A DNA stretch of 12,967 bases, taken from NCBI GenBank assembly GCA_905202595.1, contig CAJKSP010000054.1:1-12967 (forward strand), given 5' to 3'. This DNA comes from an uncultured Sutterella sp. (GTDB lineage: Bacteria > Pseudomonadota > Gammaproteobacteria > Burkholderiales > Burkholderiaceae_F). Each line of letters starts with the position of its first letter. Positions within the stretch are counted from its first letter, which is position 1. This document shows positions 1 through 6,496 of the stretch, piece by piece. Under the pieces are notes generated by a model. That model was given only the letters and a program-made list of their open reading frames with translations. It made no database searches and was not told the origin of the DNA. The translations under genes were made by a program, and so were the position numbers.

Positions 1-414
1 AACTATTCAATTCTGGCAAATGCCGCCGAAAACGGCATTTGCTCAGAGGATCCCTGGAGCAGCGAACAGGATCGGCTTGACGTCTTTGACGCACTTGTCC
101 GCTTGGCACGGAAAGGCGCCGGCGTGTCCTCTACGCCGCCCATTGCGCTTCGCTTTGATGCGGACCACCGACAAAAAGAGCTGCCGCATGCGCGCAGGCT
201 GGACATTCGCTTTAAAAACGGCGCAATGCTCAGCATTCTGCCCGATCAGGGCATGGGCTTCGTGAAGTTTGACGATTCGCGCACACCGATCAAGATGTCT
301 GAGGAATGGGCGGAGTATTTGTATCGCCTGGTCAGCGGAAAAGCTGCTCGGCGTGCATCAACGCTTTCCAATGCCAGTCCATTGCTGACGCACATCGCAG
401 TCGCTTTTAAATAA
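1..414 (+). CDS. C-terminal part of an unrecognised protein (5' truncated by window edge)
   Basis: The frame is open from base 1 to the TAA at 412-414, giving 137 codons with no upstream stop, so the true start probably lies outside the window. A TTG at 103 could serve as an internal start, but no good ribosome binding site precedes it. The translation has protein-like composition, with a basic segment followed by a compact beta-rich stretch (IRFKNGAMLSILPDQGMGF) and a helix (MSEEWAEYLYRLV). That pattern suggests a small C-terminal accessory domain of a larger protein, but I do not recognise the family and assign no function. The first 17 codons coincide with the 50-bp terminal repeat. It runs towards topB, which is on the opposite strand. 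Confidence 0.55.
   Translation, partial: NYSILANAAENGICSEDPWSSEQDRLDVFDALVRLARKGAGVSSTPPIALRFDADHRQKELPHARRLDIRFKNGAMLSILPDQGMGFVKFDDSRTPIKMSEEWAEYLYRLVSGKAARRASTLSNASPLLTHIAVAFK
4..53. repeat. Left copy of 50-bp terminal inverted repeat
   Basis: This segment is the exact reverse complement of 12918-12967 (50 of 50 bases); identity stops at base 54. It contains a perfect 10-bp stem, GCAAATGCCG (16-25) with CGGCATTTGC (33-42), around a 7-base loop, so each copy is itself a hairpin. In this copy the repeat lies inside an open frame that continues to 414. The window begins and ends almost exactly at the two copies. It could be the end of a mobile or invertible segment, a dispersed palindromic repeat, or simply a repeat at which an assembly stopped. 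The window alone cannot separate these. Confidence 0.9.
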
Positions 415-423
415 GCGGCTAGA

Positions 424-442
424 GACGGGAACGATGCCCGTC
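424..442 (+). terminator. Weak hairpin after the left-edge ORF
   Basis: GACGGG (424-429) and CCCGTC (437-442) form a 6-bp stem with a 7-base loop, 10 bases after the stop codon at 414. No real T-tract follows, so it may be a weak or Rho-assisted terminator, or chance. Confidence 0.35.
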
Positions 443-773
443 CCTATCTCCAGAAGACGGCGCTTCCTGCTCCGCACCTATGCAGGGGAGGAGGCGCCGA
501 ATCTTTTCGCAAGGCTTTCTTGTTGCCAACCTCACCGGCAAACAAGCATCTGCCGAATGGAATGGAACGGGACGATCCGTCGCGACATGCGGGCACGATT
601 CTTTCAGTCGTGAAGATGACGCACCAATAGCCGCCGTCCTTCCCGGCATGAATCGGTTGGATTGTTCCAGCAGCGAATAAGCCGTTGGCATACGGAAAAG
701 CGAATGGACTTCATCTGCCAGCTGCACTTCAGAAGCTTCTGTTCCACAAACAAACCTCAAAACTGAAAGCTGT

Positions 774-791
774 CAGCGCTTGGAAGCACTG
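774..791 (-). terminator. Possible topB terminator hairpin
   Basis: On the minus strand CAGTGC (791-786) and GCGCTG (779-774) pair through six positions, one of them G-U, around TTCCAA. A loose T-rich stretch (CTTTCAGTTTTG) follows after a few bases. The hairpin sits 13 bases past the topB stop. The T-tract is interrupted and late, so support is modest. Confidence 0.35.
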
Positions 792-803
792 ATCCATCTC
801 GCT

Positions 804-2753
804 TCATGAATGAACACCCTCAATCCCTTTCGCAACTGACAGCTCTTGCTCGATGAAAGCCTCATATTCCCGAACAAAAGCATCCAGGCCGTATGTTCCG
901 GCCTCCACCTGCTGGAGCTTGGCTTCAAACGCTGCCGTCATCGCTGCGCTTCGAACCTTGGGCGATGCCTTGAGAAGAACATTCCGCCCTTCCGGAGAGC
1001 AGTGCAGAAACTTCTTCTCGACCAAGAGATACCCCTTGCGCTTGAGCTCTTGAATGATGGCTGCGCGAGTGGCCGGCGTCCCGATGCCGCCCGCATCCTT
1101 GAGCTTTTTCTGGATCTCCGGATTGTCAAAAGAGCGCCAGATGCTCTCCATCGCGGCAATCAGCGTGCCTTCTGTGAAGAACGAAGGCGGCTTCGTCTTG
1201 TCTTCCCTGCCGTCCACGGACCGGACTGCGGCCGTTTCCCCCTTCTGCATGGTCGGCAGCCGCTGATTGGAAGCAGCCGCTTCTTCATCTTCTGCCGTTT
1301 CACCCGGTTTAGCGTTTCGCTCCGCCTCCGCTTTGTCTTCAGCATCGGAATAGAGCACCCGCCAGCCGCGCTTCACTTCTACCCGGCCCTTGGCCGCGAA
1401 CATCTCACCGCCGATGTCAAAAAGGATGTTCGTCTCGTCGTATTCATTGACGGGGAAAAACTGCGCGATGTAGCGCTTGGCGATCAGGCGGTAGATCTTC
1501 TGCTCATTGGGAGAAAGCGCCTCCCACTTGCCCGCATTGGCCACGGGCACGATGCCGTGGTGCGCCGTAACCTTGCGGTCATTGAAGACATGACTTTTGA
1601 TCGTCGGATCGGCGCGCTTCACAGCGCCGGCCGCCGCAGGAAAAGTCTTCACGATCGCCGCAAGCACCTGCGGTGCGTCCGTATGCTGCGATTCCGGCAG
1701 GTACTGGCAGTCGGTGCGCGGATAGCTCGTGAGCTTGTGCTTTTCATAGAGCGACTGACAGACCTGCAGCGTCTCATCCGCAGTCATCCCGAAGCGCTTG
1801 CTGGCCTCCACCTGAATGTCCGCCAGCGAATAGCACTTCGGCTGCAGCGCCTTGCGCCGCTTCGTTTCCGCAGAAAGAACTTCCGCCGTCTTTTCCTGCG
1901 AGAGCCGGGCGACCAGCGCCTTCCCAACTTCGAGGTCGATCAGCAGCTTTCCTTCTTCATCCATGCCCGGCTGTCCGGGCTTCGGCTTCCAGCGGGCTTT
2001 GAACCGGCGCCCCTTGGCAAAGAGCTCTGCCGAAATGGCGAGATAAGGCTGCGGAACAAAGTGCCGCACGGCATAGTCGCGCCTCGCCACCATCGTAAGC
2101 GTCGGCGTCTGCACGCGCCCAACGGCTATAAGCGGCCGCTTGCCGTCGGCGCCGACATCCGTATTCGTGAGGGTGTAGGCGCGGGAGAGGTTCATGCCGA
2201 TGAGCCAGTCAGCGCGGGATCGGCCGCGCGCGGCGTCGCGCATGCCGGCAAACTTCCGGTTGTCCTGCAGACTCTTCAGGCCCTTTCGGATCGAAGCCGG
2301 ATCGACGGCCGACACCCAGAAGCGCTTCACCGGCAGCTTGCTTTTGAAGTGCTCGATGACCTCGTCGACGAGAAGCTGCCCTTCCCTGTCCGGATCTCCT
2401 GCATTGACGATTTCAGTCGCCTGCGGCAGAAGCATTTTGATCATGCGGAGCTGATAGTTCGAGCCCGCATCCTTCTTCGGCTTGACGATCCAATGCTTCG
2501 GAAAAATTGGCAGGTCTTCAAGGCGCCAGATTTTCCGGCCCTTCTTCGTCTTCGGCACATCGTCGGGAAGATACTCATCCGGCTCTGCCTGTTCGAGCAG
2601 ATGACCGAAGCACCACGTGACGATGGAGCCGTCGCGGCAGTTGATGTAGCCCTTGCCTCTGCCGGCCGTCCCAATCTGCTCGGCGATGGCCTTAGCAACA
2701 GAGGGCTTTTCAGCGATGAAAAGACGCGTCTTGACGTTCTTGGGAAGCTGCAT
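804..2753 (-). CDS. topB: DNA topoisomerase III
   Basis: This is a type IA topoisomerase, which cuts one strand and passes another to decatenate or relax DNA in the cytoplasm. Counting from the ATG at 2753 (649 aa, close to the 653 aa of E. coli TopB), the TOPRIM domain opens with RLFIAEKPSVAKAI (residues 11-24). It holds the metal-binding DPDREGQLL motif (120-128). A GRVQTPTLTM segment follows at 212-221. The active-site tyrosine is in LTSYPRTD (Tyr344), and the late conserved motif GIGTPATRAAIIQELKRKGY is at 556-575. No C-terminal zinc fingers are present, as in E. coli TopB. The frame stays open to an ATG at 2825 (673 aa). I prefer 2753 because family similarity starts just after it, but neither start has a strong Shine-Dalgarno. 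No partner gene is adjacent; chromosomal and mobile-element copies both occur, so its presence is not diagnostic. Confidence 0.95.
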   Translation of the reverse strand: MQLPKNVKTRLFIAEKPSVAKAIAEQIGTAGRGKGYINCRDGSIVTWCFGHLLEQAEPDEYLPDDVPKTKKGRKIWRLEDLPIFPKHWIVKPKKDAGSNYQLRMIKMLLPQATEIVNAGDPDREGQLLVDEVIEHFKSKLPVKRFWVSAVDPASIRKGLKSLQDNRKFAGMRDAARGRSRADWLIGMNLSRAYTLTNTDVGADGKRPLIAVGRVQTPTLTMVARRDYAVRHFVPQPYLAISAELFAKGRRFKARWKPKPGQPGMDEEGKLLIDLEVGKALVARLSQEKTAEVLSAETKRRKALQPKCYSLADIQVEASKRFGMTADETLQVCQSLYEKHKLTSYPRTDCQYLPESQHTDAPQVLAAIVKTFPAAAGAVKRADPTIKSHVFNDRKVTAHHGIVPVANAGKWEALSPNEQKIYRLIAKRYIAQFFPVNEYDETNILFDIGGEMFAAKGRVEVKRGWRVLYSDAEDKAEAERNAKPGETAEDEEAAASNQRLPTMQKGETAAVRSVDGREDKTKPPSFFTEGTLIAAMESIWRSFDNPEIQKKLKDAGGIGTPATRAAIIQELKRKGYLLVEKKFLHCSPEGRNVLLKASPKVRSAAMTAAFEAKLQQVEAGTYGLDAFVREYEAFIEQELSVAKGIEGVHS

Positions 2754-2855
2754 GCGATAGTGGCCTTGCGGCATTCGAGGATGAACAGATCGAAACTGCT
2801 GGAATGAGCTGCCATCGTCCTGCATTAGGACGATCCGCTCCCAGGAGGTTTTCTT

Positions 2856-2891
2856 CTAATCTTTCCCTTTTTTAGAGAGTTGGAAGATTAG
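2856..2891 (-). promoter_or_regulatory. Hairpin in the topB leader
   Basis: CTAATCTT-t-CC (2856-2866) pairs with GGAAGATTAG (2882-2891), a 10-bp stem with one bulge and an A/T-rich loop. It lies 30-65 bases upstream of the longest possible topB start. It could be a leader structure or a remnant terminator, and I see no reason to call it a known riboswitch. Confidence 0.3.
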
Positions 2892-2941
2892 CCCAAATGC
2901 TTTGACGCCGTGATCGAGCCTAGCGCTTGTCAAGCGCGAGA

Positions 2942-2973
2942 TAAAAATGCCCCCTCGGGAATATCGAGGGCAA
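2942..2973 (-). terminator. Minus-strand intrinsic terminator of an unidentified transcript
   Basis: On the minus strand TGCCCTCG, a short loop and CGAGGGGGCA form a stem (six contiguous pairs, a two-base bulge, two more pairs) followed directly by TTTTTAT. This is a convincing Rho-independent terminator. The nearest minus-strand gene ending upstream of it is the dehydratase at 3642, which has its own terminator, so what this one ends is unknown. Confidence 0.5.
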
Positions 2974-3136
2974 TAAAAATATGATGGAACATGCTGGCGT
3001 GACGATAACCGCGCAATTCGATCGGCACGGTGAATTCGCTCAGAAAACAACGTCAGATCGAGTCCGAACTTGAGCCTTTAAAAGGGTATTTTTATTCGCC
3101 GATTCGCAAGGATTTTATTTAATTGGGAGTCCGAAA

Positions 3137-3223
3137 TGTGACAAAGCCCGGCGCTACCAACACCGGGCTTGTCTTTCAAAGCAGGGAGGCTGTATGCACT
3201 CATTCTTCCTTGCTTCTTGGGAG
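3137..3223 (+). repeat. 87-bp imperfect direct repeat, copy 1
   Basis: Aligned without gaps to 3288-3374 (offset 151 bases), with 77 of 87 positions identical. The unit consists of a GC-rich hairpin (AAGCCCGG/CCGGGCTT), a strong Shine-Dalgarno (AGGGAGG), an ATG and the start of a micro-ORF. Confidence 0.9.
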
Positions 3224-3229
3224 GAGTGA
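3194..3229 (+). CDS. Micro-ORF in repeat copy 1 (11 aa)
   Basis: ATG at 3194 sits 4 bases after AGGGAGG and is followed by 10 more codons to a TGA at 3227-3229 (MHSFFLASWEE). The matching ORF in copy 2 shares MHx(F/L)FLASWE. Preservation of the Shine-Dalgarno, ATG and frame in both copies suggests translation, perhaps as a leader peptide, but the conservation may only reflect recent duplication. Confidence 0.25.
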   Translation: MHSFFLASWEE

Positions 3230-3287
3230 CGGTACAGAATTCGCGGGCTTTTCCGCGATAGGCCCCGGCTCCTGAATTGGAGCAGGG

Positions 3288-3374
3288 TGTGACAAAGTCC
3301 GGCGCTTCCAACACTGGGCTTGTCTTTCAAAACAGGGAGGCGAAATGCACCAACTCTTCCTTGCTTCTTGGGAG
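3288..3374 (+). repeat. 87-bp imperfect direct repeat, copy 2
   Basis: Second copy of the unit at 3137-3223. Differences cluster in the few bases around the ATG and in the second and third codons. The hairpin, Shine-Dalgarno and FLASWE coding segment are kept. Confidence 0.9.
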
Positions 3375-3404
3375 ACCACTTTACCACAGACCTCGGTCGT
3401 ATGA
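3345..3404 (+). CDS. Micro-ORF in repeat copy 2 (19 aa), with possible in-frame extension
   Basis: ATG at 3345 lies 4 bases after AGGGAGG; the frame reads MHQLFLASWETTLPQTSVV to a TGA at 3402-3404. Past that TGA the same frame stays open for 23 codons to a TAA at 3474-3476 and encodes a hydrophobic membrane-like segment (VVLAVFVLWVI), ending 4 bases before a strong terminator. It may be a 19-aa peptide, a small membrane protein broken by a nonsense mutation, or a recoded gene. No known family was recognised. Confidence 0.3.
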   Translation: MHQLFLASWETTLPQTSVV

Positions 3405-3480
3405 AACGGCGACATCAATATTGACGGCGTCGTTCTGGCCGTGTTTGTGCTGTGGGTGATCCGCATGAAGCTCTAAGCAA

Positions 3481-3521
3481 GGGGACGTCTTTCTTCGGAA
3501 GGGCGTCCCCGTTTGCGTTTT
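3481..3521 (+). terminator. Strong plus-strand intrinsic terminator
   Basis: GGGGACG (3481-3487) pairs with CGTCCCC (3504-3510). Inside, CTTTC-TTCG-GAAGG closes with a stable UUCG tetraloop. The stem is followed by GTTTGCGTTTT. The next plus-strand gene starts 3 kb downstream, so this terminator implies a plus-strand transcript in the 3137-3480 region. Confidence 0.7.
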
Positions 3522-3564
3522 GCCTCCGGTCCATGCAACTGCTTGCTCGCCAGAACATCTGCTC

Positions 3565-3594
3565 AAAAAGTGGAAACAGGCCTTCTGGACTGTT
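3565..3594 (-). terminator. Terminator downstream of the exported dehydratase gene
   Basis: On the minus strand AACAGTCC and GGCCTGTT (3594-3587 and 3582-3575) pair with one mismatch around AGAA. A TTTTT run is at 3569-3565. It lies about 50 bases after the stop at 3642 and fits the end of the reductase-dehydratase transcript. Confidence 0.5.
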
Positions 3595-3596
3595 TA

Positions 3597-3624
3597 GAGA
3601 TCAGTCAGCGTACTGACTGATCTC
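3597..3624 (-). terminator. Perfect 12-bp hairpin after the dehydratase stop
   Basis: GAGATCAGTCAG (3597-3608) and CTGACTGATCTC (3613-3624) form a perfect 12-bp stem with a 4-base loop, 17 bases past the stop codon. No T-tract follows directly, so it may stabilise the mRNA 3' end or act together with the hairpin at 3565-3594. Confidence 0.5.
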
Positions 3625-3641
3625 GCCTGACGACAGACCGA

Positions 3642-4514
3642 CTACTTTGCCGCCGGAACCGGATAGATCACCGCGTTGGCGTCGCGGACAACAGCCACAG
3701 GCATCTGGGTCGCATTGGAGCCCTTGACGCCGGAGGCGAAGGTCAGATCGATGCCGAAGAGGCCGCCGATGAGACGCGTGATGCGGCCCACATCTCCGCT
3801 GCCGGATGCAATGATCGGGTATTCAGGATGCGCGCGGCGGAAAGAAAGCGTGCCGTTCAGGAAAGTGAGCACATCTTCTTCCGAGTTGGGCTTCACCACA
3901 ATCTTCGCAACGTCGCCGCCGGCAGCGATCTCCTTTTCCATGATCGCCTTGATCTCGTCAGCGCTCGGGGTCGCCTTCATGTCGTGATGCGCGACCACGA
4001 GCGAGATGCCGGTGCCGCTGAGCTTCTTCTTGAAGTTCTGAATGAAGTCCTGACCGTAGGCGAGCTCGACGTCGATGAGCGTCGGAAGCTTTTCCTGAAT
4101 GGCGCGGTCATAGAAAGCAAACTTCTTGTCGGCGCTCACATCCTGATGGCCGCGTTCCGCCTTGATGCGAACCGTCAGGAGAATCGGCGTATCGCCCATG
4201 ATGGACTTGATCTCCTTAAGCATCGCAATGGACTGGTCCGTATCGTTGATGAAGTCCCAGTAGTCCGCACGGACTTCAATCAGATCCGGATTCAGGCCCT
4301 TGACGACTTTCGCCTCCTTGACGATGGCATCATGCGTTTCGCCGACCAGCGGAACCGCAATCACCGGCTGTGCCGAACCCATCACCATCTTGCCGGCCGT
4401 CACCGGATGCGTCGGCAGAGGACGAACGTACGGATCGGCAGCCATAGCAGTCGTCATCGCACCGGCAAACGTAAAGGCCAGCGCAGCGGAAAGAAGAGCT
4501 TTCTTGAAATTCAT
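3642..4514 (-). CDS. aroD: Exported type I 3-dehydroquinate dehydratase
   Basis: The family dehydrates 3-dehydroquinate to 3-dehydroshikimate through a Schiff base. This 290-aa version has a Sec-type signal peptide (MNFKKALLSAALAFTFAGAM, likely cleaved after AMA near residue 25), unlike the roughly 250-aa cytoplasmic AroD. By eye every catalytic position of the family is kept: EVRAD (Glu80, Arg82, Asp84), HHD (His177), the Schiff-base lysine in AKIVV (Lys204), ITRL (Arg247), and Ser266 and Gln270 near the end. The start at 4514 follows AGGAGA with good spacing. It lies 122 bases downstream of the flavin reductase on the same strand and is probably co-transcribed. Exported dehydratases of this family are known in quinate users (Acinetobacter QuiB, acetic acid bacteria). 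A role in aromatic amino acid synthesis is unlikely given export. The exact substrate is inferred; a close analogue of dehydroquinate is possible. Confidence 0.88.
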   Translation of the reverse strand: MNFKKALLSAALAFTFAGAMTTAMAADPYVRPLPTHPVTAGKMVMGSAQPVIAVPLVGETHDAIVKEAKVVKGLNPDLIEVRADYWDFINDTDQSIAMLKEIKSIMGDTPILLTVRIKAERGHQDVSADKKFAFYDRAIQEKLPTLIDVELAYGQDFIQNFKKKLSGTGISLVVAHHDMKATPSADEIKAIMEKEIAAGGDVAKIVVKPNSEEDVLTFLNGTLSFRRAHPEYPIIASGSGDVGRITRLIGGLFGIDLTFASGVKGSNATQMPVAVVRDANAVIYPVPAAK

Positions 4515-4552
4515 GATGGTTCTCCTATGTGGTTGGATAGAAGCTTGGGTCT

Positions 4553-4596
4553 GCGGACAGCGCCCCGGCATCGGCCTGAACGGCTGTCCGCTTTTT
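4553..4596 (+). terminator. Plus-oriented terminator between reductase and dehydratase genes
   Basis: GCGGACAGC (4553-4561) and GCTGTCCGC (4583-4591) form a perfect 9-bp stem followed immediately by TTTTT on the plus strand, opposite to the flanking genes. For the sense (minus) transcript it is a stable hairpin without a T-tract. It could block antisense transcription or shape relative expression of the two genes. Confidence 0.5.
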
Positions 4597-4636
4597 AAAA
4601 GAGATGAGGAAATGCGGAAGGCTGATTCAGAATCGG

Positions 4637-6439
4637 TCAGCGGCCCTCGCGAATGGCTTCAGCCATAGCGTCTGCAGCCACGCGGCCGGAAGTCAGCGCC
4701 CAGCCGACATTGGCGCCCGCCGGAGAGTCGTCGCCCATAACGCCGCCGACAAACTCGCCGGCGCCGTAGAGATTCGGAATCACTGAGCCGTCCGCCTTCA
4801 CCAGATTGAGGCTGTCATTCGTGCACACGCCGCCCATCGTGGTGGCAAAGCGCGGCTTCTGCTCAACGATGTAGTACGGGCCTTCAGCGGAGATCTGCGC
4901 CTTCATGTATTCGACGGGACGGCCGAAATCGGCATCCTTCTTCGCCGCAACAAAGCCGTTGTAGCGTTCAACGGTCTTCTTCAGATTGGCCGCATTGATG
5001 CCGGCCTTGGCGGCCACCTCATCAATCGTCGAGCCTTTCACGAAAAGCGGCGCAGACTTGCCGTCGTTTGCCAGGTACTTGTCGGCATCAGCCTGAGAGA
5101 CGCCCGTCTCCGGCAGACGCTTGTAGAAGCCTTCCCAGGACTTCTGATCCATGAAGACGTAGGCCTGGCCGTTTTTGTTCTGAAGCATCGGCTCGAGAAT
5201 GTGCCGGTTCGAAGCCTTCTCGTTCACAAAGCGGTTGCCGTCGATGTTGACGAGAATGCCGGCCTGATCGAACGCGCCCACATTGGCGTAGATCGTCGAC
5301 TTGGCAATGCCGGGGGCCACTTCAATGCCGTTCGGATAGCGCTTCCCGTACTGCAGCAGCTGCGTCTTGACCCCGAGCTGCTGCGCCATGCGCAGGCCGT
5401 CGCCCGTAGAGGACACCGGTCCGTAGTAAAGCACCTTGCGCATCTCAGGCGACAGCATCTCCTTGTTGTTGCCGTAGCCGCCCGTTGACAGAAGGGTCTT
5501 CTTCGCACGAATGGTGTACTTGATGCCGGAATTGGCATCCACGGCATGAACGCCCATTACCTTGCCGTCTTCCACGATGAGCGACTCCACCTTCGTGTTG
5601 AGCAGCACTTTCGCACCGTTGCCGGCAATGACTTCGCGGAGATGCTGGGCCATCGTGCCGGAGCCGCCTTCAAATTCCAATGCGCGCTTGTGGCTGTATT
5701 CTGCAAGGAACGGCAGATCGTTCGGAACGAACTTCACGCCCACTTTTTCATGGAGCCAGTCGATCGTCGGACCGACATTCTTTGCGTAGAGCGTGAGCTT
5801 GGAGAGATCGTTCAGGTGATTGCCGTTAGCCTGAAAGTCCTTCACCATCGACTTAACGGAATCGTCCGTCACGCCGAACTGCTTCTGAAGCTTGGAGCCC
5901 TGCGCAACCACCTGACCGCCCGAAATGGCTGCAGCGCCGCCGAGCATCGGCATCTTCTCGACAAGCACGACATTCAGTCCGTTCATCCGGGTGCGGATGG
6001 TTGCGGACATGCCGGAGCCGCCGCCGCCGACAACCACGACGTCGGTATTGAGCGTCTCGGCGCGATTCGCCTTCTTCACCGCCAGCGGCACCAGTGCTGC
6101 CGGATCCGCGCCCGCCTGCTTCACGCAGTCGGCAACGGCGTCCTTAATCGCCTTGGACGTAATCGTAGCGCCTGAAACGCCGTCGACATTCGGCGACTGC
6201 GCCTCGACGATGCGTCCGGGCAGCACCTCGACAGCCTTCGTGCCGATGCCGACCGTCTCCTTCTGCTCGGTGACTTTGACGGCTTCGATCCGATCCTTGG
6301 AAAAAACCGTCTCGACGGCCACATCGCCGTGGATGCCCGGCGCCTTGCTCTGATAGGCGCCCGCCGTAAAGGTCGGCGCAGCCGATGCCACGGATGCGCA
6401 TACGGCCGCTGCAGCGAGTGCAATGCTCGTCTTCTTCAT
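4637..6439 (-). CDS. Exported FMN-binding flavoprotein reductase (fumarate/urocanate reductase-like)
   Basis: 600 aa. A Sec signal (MKKTSIALAAAAVCASVASA) is followed by an FMN_bind domain (about 25-115) with the flavinylation motif DGVSGAT (86-92, FMN expected on Thr92 via ApbE). An FAD_binding_2 fumarate-reductase-type domain begins at the dinucleotide motif VVVGGGGSGM (135-144). The closing FAD segment is LYGAGEFVGGVMGD (557-570). This is the architecture of Shewanella UrdA-type periplasmic reductases, which take electrons from quinol-linked carriers and saturate activated C=C bonds. Compared by eye with flavocytochrome c3, the second substrate histidine (HHTMGG) is replaced (ATTMGG, 532-537), and the arginine of the NRLGG segment is absent (DDSPAGAN). 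A C4-dicarboxylate is therefore an unlikely substrate. The start at 6439 is chosen because GGAGG precedes it and the signal peptide begins there; the frame is open further upstream. It is the first gene before the exported dehydratase. Confidence 0.9.
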   Translation of the reverse strand: MKKTSIALAAAAVCASVASAAPTFTAGAYQSKAPGIHGDVAVETVFSKDRIEAVKVTEQKETVGIGTKAVEVLPGRIVEAQSPNVDGVSGATITSKAIKDAVADCVKQAGADPAALVPLAVKKANRAETLNTDVVVVGGGGSGMSATIRTRMNGLNVVLVEKMPMLGGAAAISGGQVVAQGSKLQKQFGVTDDSVKSMVKDFQANGNHLNDLSKLTLYAKNVGPTIDWLHEKVGVKFVPNDLPFLAEYSHKRALEFEGGSGTMAQHLREVIAGNGAKVLLNTKVESLIVEDGKVMGVHAVDANSGIKYTIRAKKTLLSTGGYGNNKEMLSPEMRKVLYYGPVSSTGDGLRMAQQLGVKTQLLQYGKRYPNGIEVAPGIAKSTIYANVGAFDQAGILVNIDGNRFVNEKASNRHILEPMLQNKNGQAYVFMDQKSWEGFYKRLPETGVSQADADKYLANDGKSAPLFVKGSTIDEVAAKAGINAANLKKTVERYNGFVAAKKDADFGRPVEYMKAQISAEGPYYIVEQKPRFATTMGGVCTNDSLNLVKADGSVIPNLYGAGEFVGGVMGDDSPAGANVGWALTSGRVAADAMAEAIREGR

Positions 6440-6496
6440 GAACGTCGTCCTCCATTGAATCTTTTCGGCTTCAGTCAGAGCCGAACCGTGACGCTC

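Larger units (their letters stand above)
415..803. other. Intergenic stretch without a supported gene
   Basis: This 389-base convergent gap lies between the left-edge ORF and the topB stop. Open frames exist on both strands (66 codons plus, 113 codons minus), but neither has a convincing ribosome binding site, recognisable motifs or family resemblance. Apart from the two weak hairpins listed separately I see nothing functional. Confidence 0.6.
3137..3521 (+). ncRNA. Candidate structured plus-strand RNA
   Basis: In order the plus strand shows a hairpin (stem 3144-3151/3163-3170), a micro-ORF, a hairpin TCGCGG/CCGCGA (3241-3258), a hairpin GCTCC/GGAGC (3268-3283), and a second copy of the first hairpin (3295-3302/3314-3321). 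A second micro-ORF follows, and a strong terminator ends at about 3521. In the second copy of the repeated hairpin the two stem substitutions both give G-U pairs when read as plus-strand RNA but A-C mismatches on the minus strand, which hints that the plus strand is the one that folds. An A/T-rich segment just upstream could hold a promoter. The family is unknown; it could equally be an mRNA for tiny peptides. Confidence 0.35.
2826..3641. other. 816-base gene-poor, structure-rich interval
   Basis: No ORF of normal gene length is supported here. The stretch is filled with hairpins, an imperfect 87-bp tandem repeat, an A/T-rich segment (about 3080-3125), two micro-ORFs with strong ribosome binding sites, and terminators facing both ways, each listed separately. 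Minus-strand frames across 3078-3566 are repeat shadows: they give similar peptides (for example KDKPxVGSAGLCH) only because the DNA is duplicated. Confidence 0.6.

Noticed and set aside
846..2807. 653-codon plus-strand ORF opposite topB
   Set aside because: It is the antisense shadow of the GC-rich topB gene. Its translation is arginine/leucine-rich without domains, while the minus strand has all TopB motifs.
2905..2937. TTGACA inside the palindrome GCGCTT-gtc-AAGCGC as a topB promoter
   Set aside because: No acceptable -10 element lies at 16-18 bases on the minus strand.
3078..3566. Minus-strand ORFs repeating the peptide KDKPxVGSAGLCH, as if a repeat protein or duplicated toxin
   Set aside because: The similarity comes from the 87-bp DNA repeat. 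There are no ribosome binding sites, and the features that make sense (hairpin folding, Shine-Dalgarno, ATG) are on the plus strand.
3828..4598. 256-codon plus-strand ORF opposite the dehydratase
   Set aside because: Antisense shadow. The minus-strand frame carries the signal peptide and the complete set of dehydratase catalytic residues.
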